64,000 nucleotides of DNA from contig NZ_JANADO010000001.1 of the NCBI RefSeq assembly GCF_024199845.1, forward strand, positions 8,358,001-8,422,000, written 5' to 3'. The stretch's first letter is position 1. Each line of letters starts with the position of its first letter. Shown here one piece after another: positions 8,984 through 17,974 of this stretch. This DNA comes from Bradyrhizobium sp. CCGB12. GTDB taxonomy: Bacteria; Pseudomonadota; Alphaproteobacteria; Rhizobiales; Xanthobacteraceae. Under the pieces are notes generated by a model. That model searched no databases, was not told the origin of the DNA, and saw only the letters and a list, made by a program, of their open reading frames with translations. The position numbers and the translations under genes were made by a program.

Positions 8984-11056
8984 TCATCCCGGCTGGGGAT
9001 GGAAATACTCGAAGATCCTGCGAGCGCTCTCGGCGCTCACCCCCGGAACCTTGCCGAGATCGGCGATCGAGGCCCTTTCGATCTCCTTCAGGGTTCCGAA
9101 ATGATGCAGCAAGGCACGTTTGCGTGACGGGCCGATGCCCGGAATCTCCTGCAAACCGGCCTCGCGGATATCCTTCTTGCGCAGCTTGCGGTGGGAGCCG
9201 ATGACGAAGCGGTGGGCCTCGTCGCGCAGGCGCTGGATGAAATAGAGCACGGGATCGCGCGGCTCCAGCTTGATCGCCTCGCGCTCCGGCATGAACAGGG
9301 TTTCGCGGCCGGCATCCCGGTCCGGGCCCTTGGCGACCGACATCAGCGACACCTGGGTCAGGCCGAGATTTGCGAAGATCTCGCGGACGGCGTTGAGCTG
9401 GCCGCGGCCGCCGTCGATGATGACGAGGTCGGGCCATTGCGGGAAATCGTCGTCTTTCGCCTTAATGTTTTCCTTGGCCCCACCCCCCTCGGGCGGATTG
9501 ATCAAGCGCTTGAAGCGGCGCTCCAGCACCTCGCGCATCATGGCGTAGTCGTCGCCGGGCGTCAGCCCTTCCGACCTGATGTTGAACTTGCGGTACTGGT
9601 TCTTCACGAAGCCGTCCGGGCCCGCCACGATCATGGCGCCGACCGCATTGGTGCCTTGGATATGGCTGTTGTCGTAGACCTCGATGCGCTTGGGCGCGTG
9701 CGGCAGGCTCAGCGTCGCGGCCATGGCCTCGAGCAGGCGGCTCTGCGTTGCCGTGTCCGCGAGCTTGCGGCCCAGTGCCTCGCGCGCATTGGTCAGCGCG
9801 TGGGCGACGAGCTCCTTCTTCTCGCCGCGCTTGGGCGCGGTGACCTCGATCTTGCGGCCGGCCTTGATCGACAGCGCGTTGGCGAGGAGCTCGCTTTCCT
9901 CGATCTCGTGCGAGAGCAGGATGTTCTTCGGCGGCGGCTTGTCGTCGTAGAATTGGGCGAGGAAGGAGCCGAGCACTTCCTCCGGCGTAAACGTCTTCTC
10001 CGCGCGCGGAAAATAGGCGCGATTGCCCCAGTTCTGTCCGGTGCGGAAGAAGAACACCTCGACGCAGGAGAAGCCGCCCTCCTGGTGGATGGCGAACACG
10101 TCGGCTTCCTCGACCGTGCGGGGATTGATGCCCTGCTGCGACTGGATCGCCGACAGCGCGGCGAGGCGGTCGCGGTAGAGCGCGGCGCGCTCGAATTCGA
10201 GCTCGCCGGCGGCCTTCTCCATCTCGCCGGCAAGTTCCTGCTTCACCGCATGGCTCTTGCCGGAGAGGAAGTCGGTCGCCTCGCGCACCAGGGTCGTATA
10301 GCCTCCGAAGTCGATCTCGCGAGTGCAGGGGCCGGCGCAGCGGCGGATCTGGTAGAGCAGGCAGGGCCGGCTACGGCTCTCGAAGAAGGAATCGGTGCAG
10401 GAGCGAATCAGGAACGCGCGCTGCAGGGCGGTGATGGTGCGGTTCACGGCGCCCGCGGAGGCGAACGGGCCGAAATAGCGGCCCGGCCGCGTCTGCGCGC
10501 CACGGTGCTTGAGAATCTGCGGCGCCCAATGGTCGCCGGTGATGAGGATGTAGGGAAACGACTTGTCGTCGCGCAGCTGCACGTTGAAGCGTGGCCGCAG
10601 CTGCTTGATCAGGTTGGCTTCCAGCAGCAGTGCTTCCGTCTCGGTGTTGGTCGAGACGATCTCCACGGTCACCGTGGCGGCGATCATGCGCAGGATGCGC
10701 GCCGGCTGCGGCGCACTTTGACGCGCGTAGTTGGACAAGCGCTTTTTGACGTTCTTGGCCTTGCCGACATAAAGCACGTCGGCGTTCGCATTGAGCATGC
10801 GGTAGACGCCGGGCGAGGTGGGGGCGAGCCTGACGGCGCGCTCGATCGCCTCGTGGCCGGTTGCGAGCGGGCCTTCGCCGACCGCGCCGTTCTCTTCCAG
10901 AATATCCGGCAGCCGCGCATCGTCCTCGTCGTCGCCGCTCGCCGTGGCGGGATCGAGGTCCGGCGGCGCCAACCCCTCGGGCGGCGCATTGCTCGCGGCA
11001 GCCCGCGGCGACCTGCGCGCGCGCTCGTCCGGATTGTCGGGGGAATCGTGAACCAT
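8984..11056 (-). CDS. uvrC: Excinuclease ABC subunit C (UvrC)
   Basis: 690 aa; makes both incisions in nucleotide excision repair with UvrB. Order: a non-conserved acidic extension (~1-72), GIY-YIG nuclease (SPGVYRMLN ... [14 protein letters not shown], ~81-107), Cys-rich [13 protein letters not shown], a UVR motif (~[13 protein letters not shown]) that binds UvrB, the RNase H-like C-terminal nuclease ([18 protein letters not shown]) and tandem helix-hairpin-helix motifs ([25 protein letters not shown]). It is about 80 residues longer than the E. coli protein because of the N-terminal extension. First gene of the minus-strand run ending in prmB. Confidence 0.96.
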   Translation of the reverse strand: MVHDSPDNPDERARRSPRAAASNAPPEGLAPPDLDPATASGDDEDDARLPDILEENGAVGEGPLATGHEAIERAVRLAPTSPGVYRMLNANADVLYVGKAKNVKKRLSNYARQSAPQPARILRMIAATVTVEIVSTNTETEALLLEANLIKQLRPRFNVQLRDDKSFPYILITGDHWAPQILKHRGAQTRPGRYFGPFASAGAVNRTITALQRAFLIRSCTDSFFESRSRPCLLYQIRRCAGPCTREIDFGGYTTLVREATDFLSGKSHAVKQELAGEMEKAAGELEFERAALYRDRLAALSAIQSQQGINPRTVEEADVFAIHQEGGFSCVEVFFFRTGQNWGNRAYFPRAEKTFTPEEVLGSFLAQFYDDKPPPKNILLSHEIEESELLANALSIKAGRKIEVTAPKRGEKKELVAHALTNAREALGRKLADTATQSRLLEAMAATLSLPHAPKRIEVYDNSHIQGTNAVGAMIVAGPDGFVKNQYRKFNIRSEGLTPGDDYAMMREVLERRFKRLINPPEGGGAKENIKAKDDDFPQWPDLVIIDGGRGQLNAVREIFANLGLTQVSLMSVAKGPDRDAGRETLFMPEREAIKLEPRDPVLYFIQRLRDEAHRFVIGSHRKLRKKDIREAGLQEIPGIGPSRKRALLHHFGTLKEIERASIADLGKVPGVSAESARRIFEYFHPQPG

Positions 11057-11174
11057 GGTGCGAATTTAGGCGCTGGGGCTGCTGATTTGAAGTTCCGGCC
11101 GTGGCGCCCGCACAGGATGGCGGGCGGTTCCCGGTAACGCTTGCTTAAGCCTGTTAAGGGCGCGGTAACCCGGC

Positions 11175-11189
11175 TTAACAGCCCTTTAA
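11175..11189. promoter_or_regulatory. Putative CtrA-type box TTAA-N7-TTAA
   Basis: Exact TTAA at 11175-11178 and 11186-11189 separated by seven bases, the consensus spacing for the alphaproteobacterial cell-cycle regulator CtrA. Further TTAA-containing half-sites lie just upstream (about 11147-11160). The box sits in the 246-base divergent region between uvrC and the outer-membrane barrel gene, about 115 bases before the latter. Spacing and position are seen; binding is inference, since TTAA pairs can arise by chance in a locally AT-rich stretch. Confidence 0.35.
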
Positions 11190-11302
11190 CTTAAAACTCT
11201 CGATAAATCTTACGCGAAAAAGTGGTGGTTCCGTAACCATGCGGTTTTGCCTCGCGCGGCGGCGTTGGGCATCGCGGGTCGGCAGTTGCGTTGGAGTGTG
11301 TG

Positions 11303-11926
11303 ATGAAGAGGCTCGTTGTGGGCGCGGCGGCATTGATTGCAGCCGGCTGGACAGCTTCGGCAGAGGCCGCCGATTTCAATTACGGGCAGCGTGCGCCCTA
11401 CACCGTCAACCAGCCGCTCAATGCGTATAGCTGGGCCGGTCCCTATCTCGGCGGCAACATCGGCTATGAATGGGGCTCGGTGAGCAACTCACCCGTAAAG
11501 CCCTCCGGCTTCGTCGGCGGCGTGCAGGCGGGCTACAATTTCCAAAACGGCCCTTGGGTGTTCGGCGTCGAGGGCGACATCCAGGCCGCCGGTGCCGACG
11601 ATACTTTTGCGCCGTGGAAGTTCTCCAATCCCTGGTTCGGCACCGTGCGTGGCCGCGCCGGCTATGCCTTCAACAACGTGCTGTTCTACGGCACCGCCGG
11701 CCTCGCCTTCGGCGAACTGCGTGCGCAGACCTTCGGCTGGACGGAGTCGCACACCACAGCCGGCTGGACCATCGGCGCCGGCGCGGAAGTCGGCATTGCG
11801 CCGAACTGGAGCGCCAAGCTCGAATATCTCTACATCGATCTGTCGACCAGCCAGTTCGCAATTACGGGCGTGTCAAACGGCTATAGCGCCAGCGTTGTCC
11901 GCGCAGGCGTGAACTATCGTTTCTGA
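11303..11926 (+). CDS. Outer-membrane beta-barrel protein (Omp25/31 family)
   Basis: 207 aa from ATG at 11303, with GGAG six bases upstream. A signal peptide (MKRLVVGAAALIAAGWTASAEA) precedes a mature protein of alternating amphipathic strands: GPYLGGNIGYEWG, GFVGGVQAGYNF, WVFGVEGDI, GTVRGRAGYAF and a C-terminal AGVNYRF ending in Phe, the BAM-recognised beta-signal. This is the Rhizobiales Omp25/Omp31-like (PF13505) barrel, at a typical length. A strong terminator follows. Likely an abundant structural outer-membrane protein. Confidence 0.9.
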   Translation: MKRLVVGAAALIAAGWTASAEAADFNYGQRAPYTVNQPLNAYSWAGPYLGGNIGYEWGSVSNSPVKPSGFVGGVQAGYNFQNGPWVFGVEGDIQAAGADDTFAPWKFSNPWFGTVRGRAGYAFNNVLFYGTAGLAFGELRAQTFGWTESHTTAGWTIGAGAEVGIAPNWSAKLEYLYIDLSTSQFAITGVSNGYSASVVRAGVNYRF

Positions 11927-11956
11927 TAGCTGAAGAAGAAAATACCGGACCAACCT

Positions 11957-11985
11957 CCCGGCCGCTCGCGGCCGGGATTTTTTTT
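11957..11985 (+). terminator. Rho-independent terminator of the barrel gene
   Basis: Perfect 8-bp GC stem (11957-11964 with 11969-11976), four-base loop, then one A and eight T. It lies 31 bases after the stop codon at 11926. There is no U-run in the opposite direction, so it acts on the plus strand only. Confidence 0.9.
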
Positions 11986-11992
11986 CGGCAGG

Positions 11993-12208
11993 CTAAGAGA
12001 CGATCACCAGATTGACCGCTTTCGGTCCCTTGCCCTTCTTGTCCGGCTCGACTTCGAAAGTAATGCGCTGTCCTTCGGCAAGGTCCTTCAGTCCCGCCCG
12101 CTCCACAGCAGTAATGTGCACGAAGACGTCACGACCACCGTCGTCCGGCTTGATGAAACCGTAGCCGCGCTCGCCGTTGAAAAACTTGACCGTTCCCGTC
12201 ATGGCCAT
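11993..12208 (-). CDS. Cold-shock-domain protein (CspA family)
   Basis: 71 aa from ATG at 12208, preceded by GAGGGGGAG eight bases upstream; an ATG two codons later is also possible. A single cold-shock domain: RNP1 GYGFIKPDD and RNP2 DVFVHIT, preceded by GTVKFFN. It binds single-stranded RNA or DNA and melts structure. Tail KGPKAVNLVIVS is typical. About 250 bases without a gene separate it from rlmJ upstream on the same strand, leaving room for its own promoter and a leader. Confidence 0.95.
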   Translation of the reverse strand: MAMTGTVKFFNGERGYGFIKPDDGGRDVFVHITAVERAGLKDLAEGQRITFEVEPDKKGKGPKAVNLVIVS

Positions 12209-12459
12209 CGGGAAACTCCCCCTCATTGCTCCTCCGCCGCGACGCAGACTCACGTCACGACATGACCGGGCCTTACGAAGCCCGGGAGCTGGCCATCCTT
12301 GGGCGGACCTCATCGGTCCGGCCGGATCTTTCTTAGGCCTTCACTCCGCCGCAACCATTCGCGGAAGCGGAACGTAAAGCCAGTCACGCAAACAGCATAA
12401 TACGGTTCTTTGCAGATTGACTACCGCTCCTGCATCTTTTTCCCAAGAATGCCGGAGTG

Positions 12460-13320
12460 TTACGGCCTCGGCACCTCCAATCGGAATCTGGCAGCGCCGC
12501 CCTGACCGAGCGGCATTTCCAGCTCGGGCAGAATCGTCTTGAGCTCGCCGTGCAGCGTGTAGGGCGGATTGACGATCAGAAGACCCGTGGAGGTGAGCGC
12601 TGCGCCATCGAGCTGCGGTGCGACGCTGAATTCGAGGCGCAGGCATTTTCCGGGCGGCTTTGCTGCGGCTGCGAGCCGCGCCACCGTTTGCGCCAGCGCT
12701 TCGGTGGCGCGCCGGTTCTTGGCGGGATACCAGATTACGTAGATACCGGTCGGCCATTTCGCGAAGGCCGCCGAGAAGGCCTCGCCGAGCCGCTCGAACT
12801 CGTCCTTGGCCTCGAAGGGCGGGTCGATCAGCACGAGGCCGCGACGCTCCTTCGGCGGCACGAAGGCCGGCAGCGCCATCCAGCCATCGAGATCGACCAC
12901 GCGCGCCTGTTCGTCGCGGCGCAGCACATCGATCAGCGCCTTGCGGGCCTTCGGCTCGAGCTCGCAGGCAACGAGGCGGTCCTGCGGCCTGAGCAGGCCG
13001 CGCGCGATCAGCGGCGAGCCCGGATAGGCCTTGAGCTCGCCCTTCGGATTGAAGGCGCGGACGATGTCGAGATAGGGCTTCGTCAGCGCTGCGGTCTCGT
13101 TCGACAGGCGTGCCTGCATCAGTCGTGCAATGCCGGTCAGCCACTCGCCGCTGCGGCGCGCCTCGTCGCCGTCGAGGTCGTAGAGGCCGGCGCCGGCATG
13201 GGTGTCGATGACGCGGAAGGCCGCCGGCTTGTCTTGCAAGTAGGTGAGGATGCGCGCCAGCACGATGTGCTTGATGACATCGGCGAAGCTGCCGGCGTGG
13301 AAGGCGTGGCGGTAGTTCAT
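12460..13320 (-). CDS. rlmJ: 23S rRNA (adenine(2030)-N6)-methyltransferase RlmJ
   Basis: 286 aa, close to the E. coli RlmJ (YhiR) length. The family N terminus MNYRHAFHAGSFADVIKH is intact; it then has the SAM region VIDTHAGAGLYDL and the catalytic-loop motif VLIDPPFE (D/N-P-P-F/Y). It methylates A2030 of 23S rRNA in helix 72. The final residues form a non-conserved tail. No operon partner: a repeat lies upstream and a spacer downstream. Confidence 0.93.
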   Translation of the reverse strand: MNYRHAFHAGSFADVIKHIVLARILTYLQDKPAAFRVIDTHAGAGLYDLDGDEARRSGEWLTGIARLMQARLSNETAALTKPYLDIVRAFNPKGELKAYPGSPLIARGLLRPQDRLVACELEPKARKALIDVLRRDEQARVVDLDGWMALPAFVPPKERRGLVLIDPPFEAKDEFERLGEAFSAAFAKWPTGIYVIWYPAKNRRATEALAQTVARLAAAAKPPGKCLRLEFSVAPQLDGAALTSTGLLIVNPPYTLHGELKTILPELEMPLGQGGAARFRLEVPRP

Positions 13321-13359
13321 GGCGGAGAGTTACGACATCGCGCGATGAAAGTAACTCCC

Positions 13360-13463
13360 GTCATTCCGGGGCGGTGCGCAGCACCGAGCCCGGAATCCAT
13401 TTCTGCACCGGCCAAGCGGGTCGATGGATTCCGGGTTCGCGCTTCGCGCGTCCCGGAATGACG
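13360..13463. repeat. Dispersed inverted repeat, family C (CGTCATTCCGGGGC type)
   Basis: The outer arms CGTCATTCCGGG (from 13360) and CCCGGAATGACG (to 13463) are complementary, and an inner pair (GAGCCCGGAATCCA against TGGATTCCGGGTTC) is nested inside. Further copies lie at 30415-30495 and 44001-44043. It sits between rlmJ and the RNase T2 gene. Confidence 0.8.
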
Positions 13464-13479
13464 ATCAGAGAAGTCGGCC

Positions 13480-14184
13480 TCAACCACCCCTGATCGGCGG
13501 CATCGTCACCTGGTCGCGACGGCAGGCGCGGCGCTCGAGCTCGTCGCAAGCGCGGAATTGCAGGTCCTTGCGGAGGCAGATGCGGACCTCGGAGAGCCGT
13601 GTCCGGTTGCAGGTGACCGAGACGGCTGCATTGCTGAGGCCGGGATTGGCCCTGATGAAGGCTTCCTCGACCTCCGCCGGCGCCACGGTCTTGGCCTGTG
13701 ACAAATCGAGATATTCGGCCGGGATCTTGATCGCGGCGCGCGCCTTGCGGATCGCCTCGAAATAGCCGCGGCTCTCGAGCCCCGAGCAGGTGCCGTGCTT
13801 GTCCCATTCGTTGAAGATCAGGCCCGGCGCCGGCATCAGGTCGAGCATCGAAGAGACGATGCTGCGGTTCAGCCGCGGTGCCGGCCGCTGACAATATTCG
13901 GGGAAGCCGTTTTCATATTGCGGCCACAGCCCATGCACCACGAAGGCGTAGGGTCGTCCGCTGCATTGTATCTGTGAGCGGCCGCCGCGCTCGGCGGCTT
14001 CCTCGCAGAAGGAGGGCGACCATGACAGCGACAGCACATAGAAATCGAACTCGCCCGGCGCGTTCTGCCGCTTGTCCTGGGCCCTCGCGTCACCGGCGAA
14101 CGAGGCCAGGCCCGCGGCAACGATCAGGGAAAAAGTCAGCGAGATCACCAGGCGGGAGAATGAATGCAATCTGGAATAAAACAT
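13480..14184 (-). CDS. Secreted ribonuclease T2 family protein
   Basis: 234 aa from ATG at 14184, preceded by GAGGGG. After a signal peptide (~1-35) come both catalytic segments: CAS-1 FVVHGLWPQ and CAS-2 NEWDKHGTC, carrying the two catalytic histidines with Glu/Lys. LSLSWSPSFC and several paired cysteines fit the T2 fold. It would cut RNA through 2',3'-cyclic phosphates in the periplasm. C-terminal region is Arg/Cys-rich. Confidence 0.92.
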   Translation of the reverse strand: MFYSRLHSFSRLVISLTFSLIVAAGLASFAGDARAQDKRQNAPGEFDFYVLSLSWSPSFCEEAAERGGRSQIQCSGRPYAFVVHGLWPQYENGFPEYCQRPAPRLNRSIVSSMLDLMPAPGLIFNEWDKHGTCSGLESRGYFEAIRKARAAIKIPAEYLDLSQAKTVAPAEVEEAFIRANPGLSNAAVSVTCNRTRLSEVRICLRKDLQFRACDELERRACRRDQVTMPPIRGG

Positions 14185-14304
14185 GGCGACGCCCCTCAAC
14201 TAGACTGTGCAGGGAAGCCTAGCAGGCGATAAGAACATTTCAAGAACAAAATTCGGGCGGCCCGTCGTTGATGGCCGGACCAACCCGAATCAGGGCTTTT
14301 CAGA

Positions 14305-14766
14305 TCAGGGCTTGGCGGCGCGGCAGGCCGGATTGTAGGCCCAGTTGCGGTCGACCCCGACGACACACCATTCGACGCCATTGCCATAACCGGCAAAGCC
14401 GCCATCCTCGATGATCGAGAAATGCACCTTGCGCACCTTGCCGTCGTTGAGCATGGCATCGCCGGTGCAGTAGCGGCGCGGAATGTTGTCGGACTGCCAG
14501 GGACGGAATGCGACCTCGCGAACGGCGGAGAAGCCCGTGATCTTCAGCGAGGAATTCCAGAACGAGCTTTCCTTTTCCCAGAACTGGGTGGCGATCGTCG
14601 GCAGCGCCTTGTCGCAATCGGCCACGGCGCCGTCATAGCGCGGCCCGCTCAGCCAGAAATTCAGCTCTAGCGGATTGGCGGCCCTGGCCTCACCGAGCGA
14701 CAGCGCCCCGAACATGAGGCCGAGCACGGCGGCAAAGCGGAGCGATTTCAGGGAGGGGGCGCGCAT
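14305..14766 (-). CDS. Secreted conserved hypothetical protein
   Basis: 153 aa from ATG at 14766. A Sec signal peptide (hydrophobic ~10-27, cut after ARA) leads a soluble domain with four cysteines (in ADCDK, RYCTGD, EWCVVG and NPACRA), probably two disulfides. I do not recognise a family. It lies 120 bases upstream of the RNase T2 gene on the same strand, and the two could form one exported-protein transcript. Confidence 0.75.
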   Translation of the reverse strand: MRAPSLKSLRFAAVLGLMFGALSLGEARAANPLELNFWLSGPRYDGAVADCDKALPTIATQFWEKESSFWNSSLKITGFSAVREVAFRPWQSDNIPRRYCTGDAMLNDGKVRKVHFSIIEDGGFAGYGNGVEWCVVGVDRNWAYNPACRAAKP

Positions 14767-14948
14767 GGTCAATCCGGACAGCTGGGTCTTGCGAAGGTTG
14801 GACGGTGCCGCGAAGGCCGAGGGAGGTCAAGTGCAGCGCGGCAACACTTCGCCAGGAGTTGACCGCAACGTCGTCGCCGACCGGGTTCAGTTCTTTTCAC
14901 GGCGATCCCGGCACCGTAAACTGGGGCCAACCAATTGGAGTGACGGGT

Positions 14949-15254
14949 ATGCGAATCATTGCGGCCGCGGGTCTTCTCGCCAGCCTGGTTGTCTCGGGTA
15001 TGGTGGCGAGCCAGTCGGCGCGCGCCGATATCCTTCCGGTGCCGCCTTTCAAGGGCAACGACACCGGCGGCATCATCGCCTATTCGATGGCGACCCAGGT
15101 CGATGCGCGTCAGGTCGCGGTCGATCACTGCGCGCGTTACGGCAAGGTCGTTAAATTCCTCGCGGTGCAGGCCTATGAGGGCGGCTACATCTCGTTCTCC
15201 TGCCGCTGGGTGCCCTATGGCGCCGCCGAGCAGCCGATCCGCACGCTGTACTGA
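14949..15254 (+). CDS. Small secreted hypothetical protein
   Basis: 101 aa from ATG at 14949 with GGAG eight bases upstream. A signal peptide (~1-27, ending SARA) precedes about 74 mature residues with two cysteines (VDHCARY and SFSCRW). It diverges from the 14305-14766 gene and is followed 41 bases later by the DUF3617 gene on the same strand, so a two-gene periplasmic operon is likely. Function not recognised. Confidence 0.72.
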   Translation: MRIIAAAGLLASLVVSGMVASQSARADILPVPPFKGNDTGGIIAYSMATQVDARQVAVDHCARYGKVVKFLAVQAYEGGYISFSCRWVPYGAAEQPIRTLY

Positions 15255-15295
15255 GCTGACGTAACGCCGCAATCTCTCAGCCGGGAGCCTCCCCT

Positions 15296-15826
15296 ATGAC
15301 GCGCAAACTTGCTTTGCTCGGCTCGGTCGCTTGTCTCGTGTTGTCGGCAGGCAGCGCCCGCGCCGACGAGTTGCCGGTGCGCAAGGCCGGCCTTTGGGAA
15401 ATGAAGCTGGTCACGACCGGCTCGCCCGTGCCTGAGATGACCATGCAGCACTGCACCGACGAGACCGTCGACAAGGAGATGAGCAACAACGTCTCCCCGA
15501 TGGCCAAGCAGATCTGCGCCAAGCAGGAGATCAAGAAGACCGCGACGGGCTATGTCAGCGACTCCGAATGCAACGTCGCCGGCGTGAGCACAAGCTCGCA
15601 TGCCGAGATATCAGGCGATTTCAACTCGGCCTACACGGTGAAGACCTCCTCGCATGCGCAAGGCGGCGTCGCCGGCACGGCCGGCCGCGATACCAGCATG
15701 ACGCTGCAAGCCAAGTGGCTCGGCGCCTGCAAGGCGGACCAGAAGCCCGGCGACATCGTGATGCCCGGCGGCTTCAAGATGAATGTGCGCGACATGGACA
15801 AGCTGAAGGCGCTGTTGCCGAAGTAG
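15296..15826 (+). CDS. DUF3617 periplasmic protein
   Basis: 176 aa with a signal peptide ending SARA, then the DUF3617 opening RKAGLWEMKL and two Cys pairs (MQHCTDET, KQICAKQE, DSECNVAG, LGACKADQ). The C terminus carries the usual PGDIVMPGG and a Met/Lys-rich helix. Family function is unknown; members are exported and often occur near other small secreted proteins, as here. Confidence 0.88.
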   Translation: MTRKLALLGSVACLVLSAGSARADELPVRKAGLWEMKLVTTGSPVPEMTMQHCTDETVDKEMSNNVSPMAKQICAKQEIKKTATGYVSDSECNVAGVSTSSHAEISGDFNSAYTVKTSSHAQGGVAGTAGRDTSMTLQAKWLGACKADQKPGDIVMPGGFKMNVRDMDKLKALLPK

Positions 15827-15837
15827 GGCTACGGCAG

Positions 15838-17226
15838 CTACACCGGAATCCGCACACTGGCCCTCAAGCCCCCCATCGGGCTGTCGCCGAGCGTGATGTC
15901 GCCGCCGTGCGAGCGGGCGATGTCGCGGGCGATCGCAAGGCCAAGGCCGGTACCGCCTTCGTCCTGGTTGCGGGCGTTGTCCAGCCGCAGGAACGGCTTG
16001 AACACCTCTTCGCGCAAATGCGCGGGAATGCCGGGGCCGTCGTCGTCGACCGTGACGGTGAGATAACGGTGATCGCGCTGGCCGCTGATGGCGATGGCCT
16101 TGCCGTAGCGCGCGGCGTTGGTGACGAGGTTGGCGAGGCAACGCTTGAACGAGGCCGGCTTCACCGTCACCACGGGCAGGCCGTGGAACGCCACGGTCGC
16201 AGTGTGGCCGTGGCGCTCGGCGTCGCTACGCAACTCTTCCAGGGCCTGGGCCATGTCGGTTGGCTGCGACTGCTCGCCGGAATCGCCGCGGGCAAAGGCA
16301 AGGTAATCCTCCAGCATCATCGACATCTCGTCGACGTCCTTGCGCATGCCTTCGAGCTCGGGGCTGTCGCCGATCAGCGCCAGCTCGAGCTTGAAACGGG
16401 TCAGGATGGTGCGCAGGTCGTGGCTGACGCCGGCGAGCATCGCGGTGCGCTGCTCCATCGTACGCTCGATGCGCGATTTCATCTCGAGGAAGGCGACGGA
16501 GGCGCGCCGCACTTCGCGTGCGCCCCTGGGGCGGAAGTTCGGCGCCTCGCGGCCCTTGCCGAAACTTTCGGCGGCATCCGCAAGCCGCAGGATCGGCTTG
16601 ATCTGGTTGCGCAGGAACAGCACGGCGACGATCAGCAGGATCGAGGACGTGCCGACCATCCAGAACAGGAAGATCTCCGAGTTCGAGGCATAGGCCGCAC
16701 TGCGCTGTGCGAACACGCGCATCACGGCATCGTCGAGCTGGATGCGGATCTCGACGAGGTTGGAGCGGCCGACCGTGTCGATCCAGAACGAACGTCCGAT
16801 CTGGCGGCCGAGCTGTACCGACAGCGTCTGGTCGAGTAGCGAGAAGAACGGCTTTGGTCCCGGCGGCGGCATGTCGCCGGCGGGCAGGAAATCGACGACG
16901 AGGCCGAGCCGCTGCTGGGCGATGCGGCGGATCTGGTCGCGGTCCTTGTCCTGCGGGTAGCCCTTGTAGACGTCGATCAGCGCGGCGATGTCCTGCACCA
17001 CCGCGGCCGACAATCTGCGCGTCACCGTGTTCCAGTGCCGCTCCATGAACACGAAGGCGACGACCGATTGCAGCACCACCATCGGTACGATCATGATGAG
17101 GAGCGCACGGGCATAGAGGCCGGTCGGCATCCAGCCCTTGAACGCATTGCCCATCCAGCCATTGACGGCGGAGACGCGGCCGGCGGCGCTCCTCAGAAGC
17201 GTCAGGCCGGTATCGATCGTGCTCAT
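15838..17226 (-). CDS. EnvZ-like sensor histidine kinase
   Basis: 462 aa from ATG at 17226. Two membrane helices (about 38-60 and 182-203) bracket a periplasmic sensor; then a HAMP domain, the H-box GVSHDLRTILTRFKLEL with the phospho-accepting His, and an ATPase with N-box NLVTNAARYG, G1 DDDGPGIP and G2 GGTGLGLAI. It follows the response regulator by 20 bases and is the third gene of MarR-regulator-kinase. The signal is unknown. The final residues ASVRIPV complete a normal HATPase_c domain. Confidence 0.92.
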   Translation of the reverse strand: MSTIDTGLTLLRSAAGRVSAVNGWMGNAFKGWMPTGLYARALLIMIVPMVVLQSVVAFVFMERHWNTVTRRLSAAVVQDIAALIDVYKGYPQDKDRDQIRRIAQQRLGLVVDFLPAGDMPPPGPKPFFSLLDQTLSVQLGRQIGRSFWIDTVGRSNLVEIRIQLDDAVMRVFAQRSAAYASNSEIFLFWMVGTSSILLIVAVLFLRNQIKPILRLADAAESFGKGREAPNFRPRGAREVRRASVAFLEMKSRIERTMEQRTAMLAGVSHDLRTILTRFKLELALIGDSPELEGMRKDVDEMSMMLEDYLAFARGDSGEQSQPTDMAQALEELRSDAERHGHTATVAFHGLPVVTVKPASFKRCLANLVTNAARYGKAIAISGQRDHRYLTVTVDDDGPGIPAHLREEVFKPFLRLDNARNQDEGGTGLGLAIARDIARSHGGDITLGDSPMGGLRASVRIPV

Positions 17227-17246
17227 CGGTCGCGCTTCACTGCGGT

Positions 17247-17972
17247 TTAAGGCGAGGCCACCAGCCGGTAGCCGATGCCGCGTACCGCCTGGAGGAAGAG
17301 TGGATTGGCGGGATCGGTCTCGATCTTGCGCCTGAGGCGGTTGATCTGCACGTCGACGGCGCGCTCGTTGACGCTGCCATTGCCGGTCAGTGCGCTGCGC
17401 GGCACGGTCTCGCCCGGCGTCTCCGAGAGGATGCGCAGCATCTCGCGCTCGCGGTCGGTGAGGTGAATGACCTCCTCGCCCTGGCGCAGTTCGCCGCGAT
17501 CGAGATGGTAGACATAGGGGCCGAAGGCAATCTTCTCCACGGTTGCTACCTGCGGCGGTGGCGCGGCGCGCTTGAGGATGTTGTTGATGCGCAGCGCGAG
17601 CTCGCGCGGCTCGAATGGTTTTGCCACGTAGTCGTCGGCGCCGATCTGCAGGCCCTCGATGCGGCTTTCTGCTTCGTGCCGTGCCGTCAGCATCACGATC
17701 GGCACCGAGGAGGACGTCCGGATGAAGCGGGCGAGTTCGAAGCCGGTCTCGCCCGGCATCATGACGTCGAGGATCAGGAGGTCGAAATGCAGGCCCATGA
17801 GCTTGGCGCGCGCATCGCTGGCGCTGGCGGCGGTCGAGACGCGATAGCCTTCGCTGGCGAGGAAGCGCGACAGCAGGTCGCGGATGCGGCGGTCGTCGTC
17901 GACCAAGAGCAGATGCGGCGCGTCGTCGGCCGGGCGTGCCGGCGGGCGGGCGAGAGTGGCAGCGAGCGGCAC
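17247..17972 (-). CDS. OmpR-family response regulator, PetR-like
   Basis: 241 aa from the GTG at 17972, which is five bases from AAGGAG; a GTG two codons earlier is too close to that site. Receiver domain ~18-130: acidic DDD pocket (LLVDDDRRIRD), phospho-Asp in LLILDVMMPG, then MLTA and K in VAKPFEP. Winged helix ~145-235 with VDVQINRLRRKIE. The receiver gene overlaps the end of the MarR gene, as in the petP-petR pair of Rhodobacter capsulatus; orthology to PetR is inference from that order. Confidence 0.9.
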   Translation of the reverse strand: MPLAATLARPPARPADDAPHLLLVDDDRRIRDLLSRFLASEGYRVSTAASASDARAKLMGLHFDLLILDVMMPGETGFELARFIRTSSSVPIVMLTARHEAESRIEGLQIGADDYVAKPFEPRELALRINNILKRAAPPPQVATVEKIAFGPYVYHLDRGELRQGEEVIHLTDREREMLRILSETPGETVPRSALTGNGSVNERAVDVQINRLRRKIETDPANPLFLQAVRGIGYRLVASP

Positions 17973-17974
17973 GT

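Noticed and set aside
9191..11137. 648-codon plus-strand frame opposite uvrC
   Set aside because: Antisense shadow; it lacks any motif and is explained by codon bias of uvrC.
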